Shown piece by piece: positions 22,483 to 25,133 of a DNA stretch of 25,133 bases; the first letter of the stretch is position 1; each line of letters opens with the position of its first letter. Where the stretch lies: NCBI GenBank assembly GCA_946886075.1, contig CAMPHR010000040.1:1-25133 (forward strand). Reading direction: 5' to 3'. The notes under the pieces are model-generated. The model worked only from the letters and a program-made list of their open reading frames with translations, ran no database searches and was not told the DNA's origin. The DNA comes from an uncultured Novosphingobium sp. (GTDB taxonomy: Bacteria; Pseudomonadota; Alphaproteobacteria; Sphingomonadales; Sphingomonadaceae). The translations under genes and the position numbers were made by a program.

Positions 22483-24093
22483 ATGCCGACCAAGCCCAAG
22501 CTGCGTAACCTTGCAAGAGTGGTGGCTCTAGCGTGCCTCCTGCCAGGGACGCTGCCCGTCCAGGCGCAGCAAGTCAGCGAAGCAGTCCAGCCGAAGCTTC
22601 GGGCGATAACCGTTGATGCAGCAAGCAACCTCGGTCAGTTCAAGGCTTTGCGCGGCGTCAATGCCGGCCCGCTTCCGTGGAGCGACCGGCCTGCTGTTGA
22701 AAAGCTGAACGACACCGTGGAAGTGTCCGACCGCACTGGCTACCGATCCCTTGGCGCAGATGCCTCGCCGGGCTATCGAGCCGCCAACATCGACCTCATT
22801 CGCATCCATGATAATTACGGCCCGGGTGATCTGTATGCGGATTTTCGCGGCACCCGCCTGATGGCCGATGGCACGACCATTTCAGCCGACGCGCTCAAGG
22901 CGCAGGTCATGTTTCCCAATCTGGCCGCCGACCCCGCCGATGCGTCAAATTATAATTTCGCCCCCACCGACCGGCTGATGCAATCCATCTACGGCATAGG
23001 CGCCACCGCCCTCTTCCGGATCGGCGCGAGCGCAGGTGATCGCAGCGCCATACCCAACGCCTTCACCAAGGACGAAGAGTATCTCCATTATGCCGACATC
23101 GCCCGTCATGTTGTGCTGCATTACAACAAGGGGTGGAATAAGGGCTTCAACTATAATGTCAAATATTGGGAAGTGTTGAACGAGCCGGATGGCCGGTTTG
23201 ACCCGCTCAAATATTATAAACTATACGGCAGCGTGGCCAAAGCGGTGAAGTCCGCGGACCCAAATGCCATGATCGGCGGTCCCGCGCTGATGTTCACCCA
23301 TAATGGCCCGTCTTATCGCGAAGATTTCCTCAAATATCTGCGCGCAAACCGGCTGCCCTTGGATTTTTGGACCTTCCACGACTATAATGTCGATGCGGCA
23401 GATCCCTATCTCTACGTCCGCCTTGGCGAAGACATGCGCAAGCTGCTGGACAGCCATGGCTTCAAAAAGGCCAAGCTGATCATGGACGAATGGAATGTCC
23501 TGGGCATCAATCCTGAACTGCTGACGCTGGGCGGTCGAGCGGCGTTCACGACATCGGCCATCATCTATATGCAGGATTCTCCGATCGACGAACAGACCTT
23601 CTACATGGGTCCCAATCTGTTCGGGCTGGATGGCAAGACCCCGGACAAGATCGGTCAGGCATTAATCGCACTGGGCCGGATGAAGGACACGCCGTTCAGG
23701 CTGGCGGTCAAGGGAGATGACAAGAATGGATTTGCCGTTCAGGCGGGCAAGTCTTCGGATGGCAAGGCTATCAACATCCTCATCAGCAATTATGAAGTGC
23801 CTGTATCCCTGCGTGGTCCGCGACCTGCCGGGGACAAGATCGCCGGCGGCGGTTTCACGATAAACCTGTTGCCGCGCCGCACGCTCAGCTACGATCATAA
23901 TGACGGCTTCGACGTCCGGGTCACCGGCTTGTCGCCCGACAAGCTGTACAAGGTACAACGCTACCGCATCAGCGATGTGTGGGACTATCGCCTGCTCAGC
24001 ACCACGACGCTCAAGGGTAGCGAAGTGCGGATCACGCAAACACTCGCGCCTCCGTCGATCGAACTGCTGTCCATCACCACACCTGCCTCCTGA
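22483..24093 (+). CDS. Secreted GH39-like glycosidase
   Basis: This 536-aa protein has a signal peptide (residues 1-29, ending PVQAQ). The barrel carries the clan GH-A catalytic pair: acid/base E234 in YWEVLNEPD and nucleophile E336 in LIMDEWN; with RIHD (107-110) this fits family GH39 (beta-xylosidase and PslG-like enzymes). A C-terminal beta-sandwich of about 130 residues follows (430-536). It should cleave a beta-linked oligosaccharide or an exopolysaccharide in the periplasm or outside. GAAGGA lies 11 bases before the ATG. It is 260 bases after the phosphatase gene, so it may have its own promoter; the gap shows no clear one. The link to exopolysaccharide metabolism, with the GH18-like gene and an EAL protein in the same window, is only suggestive. 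Confidence 0.82.
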   Translation: MPTKPKLRNLARVVALACLLPGTLPVQAQQVSEAVQPKLRAITVDAASNLGQFKALRGVNAGPLPWSDRPAVEKLNDTVEVSDRTGYRSLGADASPGYRAANIDLIRIHDNYGPGDLYADFRGTRLMADGTTISADALKAQVMFPNLAADPADASNYNFAPTDRLMQSIYGIGATALFRIGASAGDRSAIPNAFTKDEEYLHYADIARHVVLHYNKGWNKGFNYNVKYWEVLNEPDGRFDPLKYYKLYGSVAKAVKSADPNAMIGGPALMFTHNGPSYREDFLKYLRANRLPLDFWTFHDYNVDAADPYLYVRLGEDMRKLLDSHGFKKAKLIMDEWNVLGINPELLTLGGRAAFTTSAIIYMQDSPIDEQTFYMGPNLFGLDGKTPDKIGQALIALGRMKDTPFRLAVKGDDKNGFAVQAGKSSDGKAINILISNYEVPVSLRGPRPAGDKIAGGGFTINLLPRRTLSYDHNDGFDVRVTGLSPDKLYKVQRYRISDVWDYRLLSTTTLKGSEVRITQTLAPPSIELLSITTPAS

Positions 24094-24855
24094 CGAAGGG
24101 AAGGCCCCCGGAACCGCGTCGTTCTTAAGGAGATCTCAAGAACAGCCTGCAAGCTATGTAACTGAAGGATACTTGGCTGAGGTGCCAGCCGTGGGCCGCT
24201 TGAAGAGGGGGGCAGCGGCGGCTGGATCGAAGTTCTCGAGCCGTCCACCTAACGCCTCTCTGGCGAGCCCTATTTAGGATCAGCACGTCAGGCAGGCGTT
24301 CGGCATTGCAAAAGCCGCACGTCGGCAACGTGAAGATATGGTAGCGGGACCAGTAGTTGGCTCCGCTACTTATCATTCAGCTGGCCTGGAGTTCGCGAGC
24401 CTTCGTCTGATATCGTGCTCTAAGGTACGTCTGCACCTGCAGCGCGCCGTTTTAAGATGATCGTTGCCGACCGACCGTCCATAAACGGTAAAGGAGGGCC
24501 AGGGCCTGGTCAGGCCTGAGCCTGGCCCTAAAGATATTTGAGGACAACCCTCTTGTCGGCATCGCACCGCATGAGCGTGCAGGCCAGCACCGACGGCGGC
24601 TTTGTGCCATTCTCTGCCGCTTACCAGCTTGGATGCCGCGCCCAGAACCGGACATTTACTGAAGGCCATGATCGACCGGGAGGAAGGACGGGGCTTGGGA
24701 CTAAACTGCCATTGCCGAACGCGACGGTGAATGACCGATTTCGCCGAAACCCGCCTATCGCGTATTCGCAGTCGGGGTCATGCAGCCTGAGGTAAACGCT
24801 TGGCTGGCACCATCAAGCCGGCAGACTGCATCCACCATGGGACTTCGTCAAACCA
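24094..24855. other. Intergenic region with no convincing gene
   Basis: About 760 bases follow the GH39-like gene. Short frames exist on both strands but none has a recognisable protein, ribosome-binding site or conserved motif. The one clear structure is the nested inverted repeat at 24495-24529. The neighbouring IS91 remnant suggests this is worn-down mobile DNA. Confidence 0.5.
24495..24529. repeat. Nested inverted repeat
   Basis: AGGGCCAGG (24495-24503) pairs with CCTGGCCCT (24521-24529). Inside, GGCCTG (24503-24508) pairs with CAGGCC (24511-24516). The two stems share one base, so they form either a stacked or a switching hairpin. It could be a repetitive extragenic element or a Rho-assisted terminator for the GH39-like gene, about 400 bases away. 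Few T's follow on either strand. Confidence 0.4.
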
Positions 24856-25100
24856 GTGGTCGCTGATCGTGCCCCTAACATTGCTGACATCTTCCGTGCT
24901 GTTGGACCGGCCTGTCATGCCATCAATGCCGGACATCTGAGCCTTGCAGCTCAAGATGATGACGGCGATCGACAACTGCCGCACTGCAGTTCTGGCGGTT
25001 ATGCCGAAGCTTACGAAGACTGCGGGCATTGGCCGCCCGCCTATAACATGCCCGCTGGTTTCTCTGTCCAGACGCTTAAGCCTACGCTCAGGACCTATTA
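24856..25100 (+). pseudogene. Decayed IS91-family transposase, N-terminal zinc-finger region
   Basis: Three stretches line up in order with the IS91-type transposase N-terminus: NIADIFRAVGPACHAINAGH in one frame, QLKMMTAIDNCRTAVL in a second frame, and GGYAEAYEDCGHWPPAYN back in the first frame. Two opposite frameshifts therefore restore the frame. After YN the expected zinc-ligand run (SCRNRHCPKC type) is missing; what follows (GFSVQTLKPTLR) may be a later part joined by an internal deletion. The element cannot be active. It marks past mobile-element activity at this edge, and the original may have extended beyond the window. Confidence 0.65.
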
Positions 25101-25133
25101 AATTGCTTGTGAACGGCCTGATTGGTTGATTCA

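Noticed and set aside
1..25133. CRISPR arrays, rRNA genes or a prophage
   Set aside because: No regularly spaced repeats, rRNA-like stretches or phage structural genes were seen on either strand.

Overview
The window looks like the chromosome of a GC-rich alphaproteobacterium, most likely a sphingomonad (Sphingomonas, Sphingobium or Novosphingobium type). This rests on protein style and gene content: a sphingomonad-type TonB-dependent receptor, a GH18-headed polysaccharide protein, a MerR/glutaredoxin-MauE pair and sugar-oxidation genes. No rRNA or other taxonomic marker is present, so the genus is not fixed.

Layout. (1) Positions 1-1134, minus: the N-terminal part of a membrane-anchored GH18-like protein that runs off the left edge. 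(2) Positions 1639-9642, minus: a tight seven-gene operon, read from 9642 down. It encodes a Gfo/Idh/MocA oxidoreductase, a sugar isomerase-like TIM barrel, an MFS permease, a D-tagatose-3-epimerase-like TIM barrel, a Tat-exported gluconate-2-dehydrogenase-subunit-3-like protein, a GMC flavoprotein and a secreted ThuA-domain protein. Together these look like a 3-keto-glycoside (C3-oxidation) sugar pathway: the GMC/small-subunit pair oxidises a sugar in the periplasm, the permease imports the product, and the cytoplasmic enzymes process it. (3) Positions 9784-10731, plus: an NHL-repeat gene that has lost its N-terminus. (4) Positions 10732-14148, plus: a long intergenic region, then a TonB-dependent receptor with a sigma70-like promoter, a strikingly structured 5' leader and a good intrinsic terminator. 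It may be the outer-membrane importer for the sugar operon. (5) Positions 14233-15438: a divergent MerR regulator and a glutaredoxin-MauE membrane fusion, with a textbook MerR-type promoter carrying a perfect 16-bp palindrome in a 19-bp spacer. It is followed by about 0.9 kb of decayed DNA with a frameshifted gene remnant.

(6) Positions 16359-22222, plus: a five-gene signalling cluster. It encodes an EAL phosphodiesterase with a degenerate GGDEF, a LysM/TPR lipoprotein, a Ser/Thr kinase with a periplasmic sensor and HAMP domain, a TagH-like FHA protein and a PP2C phosphatase. The kinase/FHA/phosphatase trio matches the type VI secretion threonine-phosphorylation switch, but no secretion genes are visible here. 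(7) Positions 22483-24093: a secreted GH39-like glycosidase. (8) Positions 24094-25133: no intact gene; the right end holds a decayed IS91-family transposase.

The most interesting points are the branched leader RNA of the TonB receptor (11424-11546), which has tRNA-Ser-like and switch-like features; the signalling cluster joining c-di-GMP hydrolysis to a TagH-type phospho-switch; and the complete-looking C3-oxidation operon. All functional statements come from reading the sequence and from family knowledge; no database search was run.
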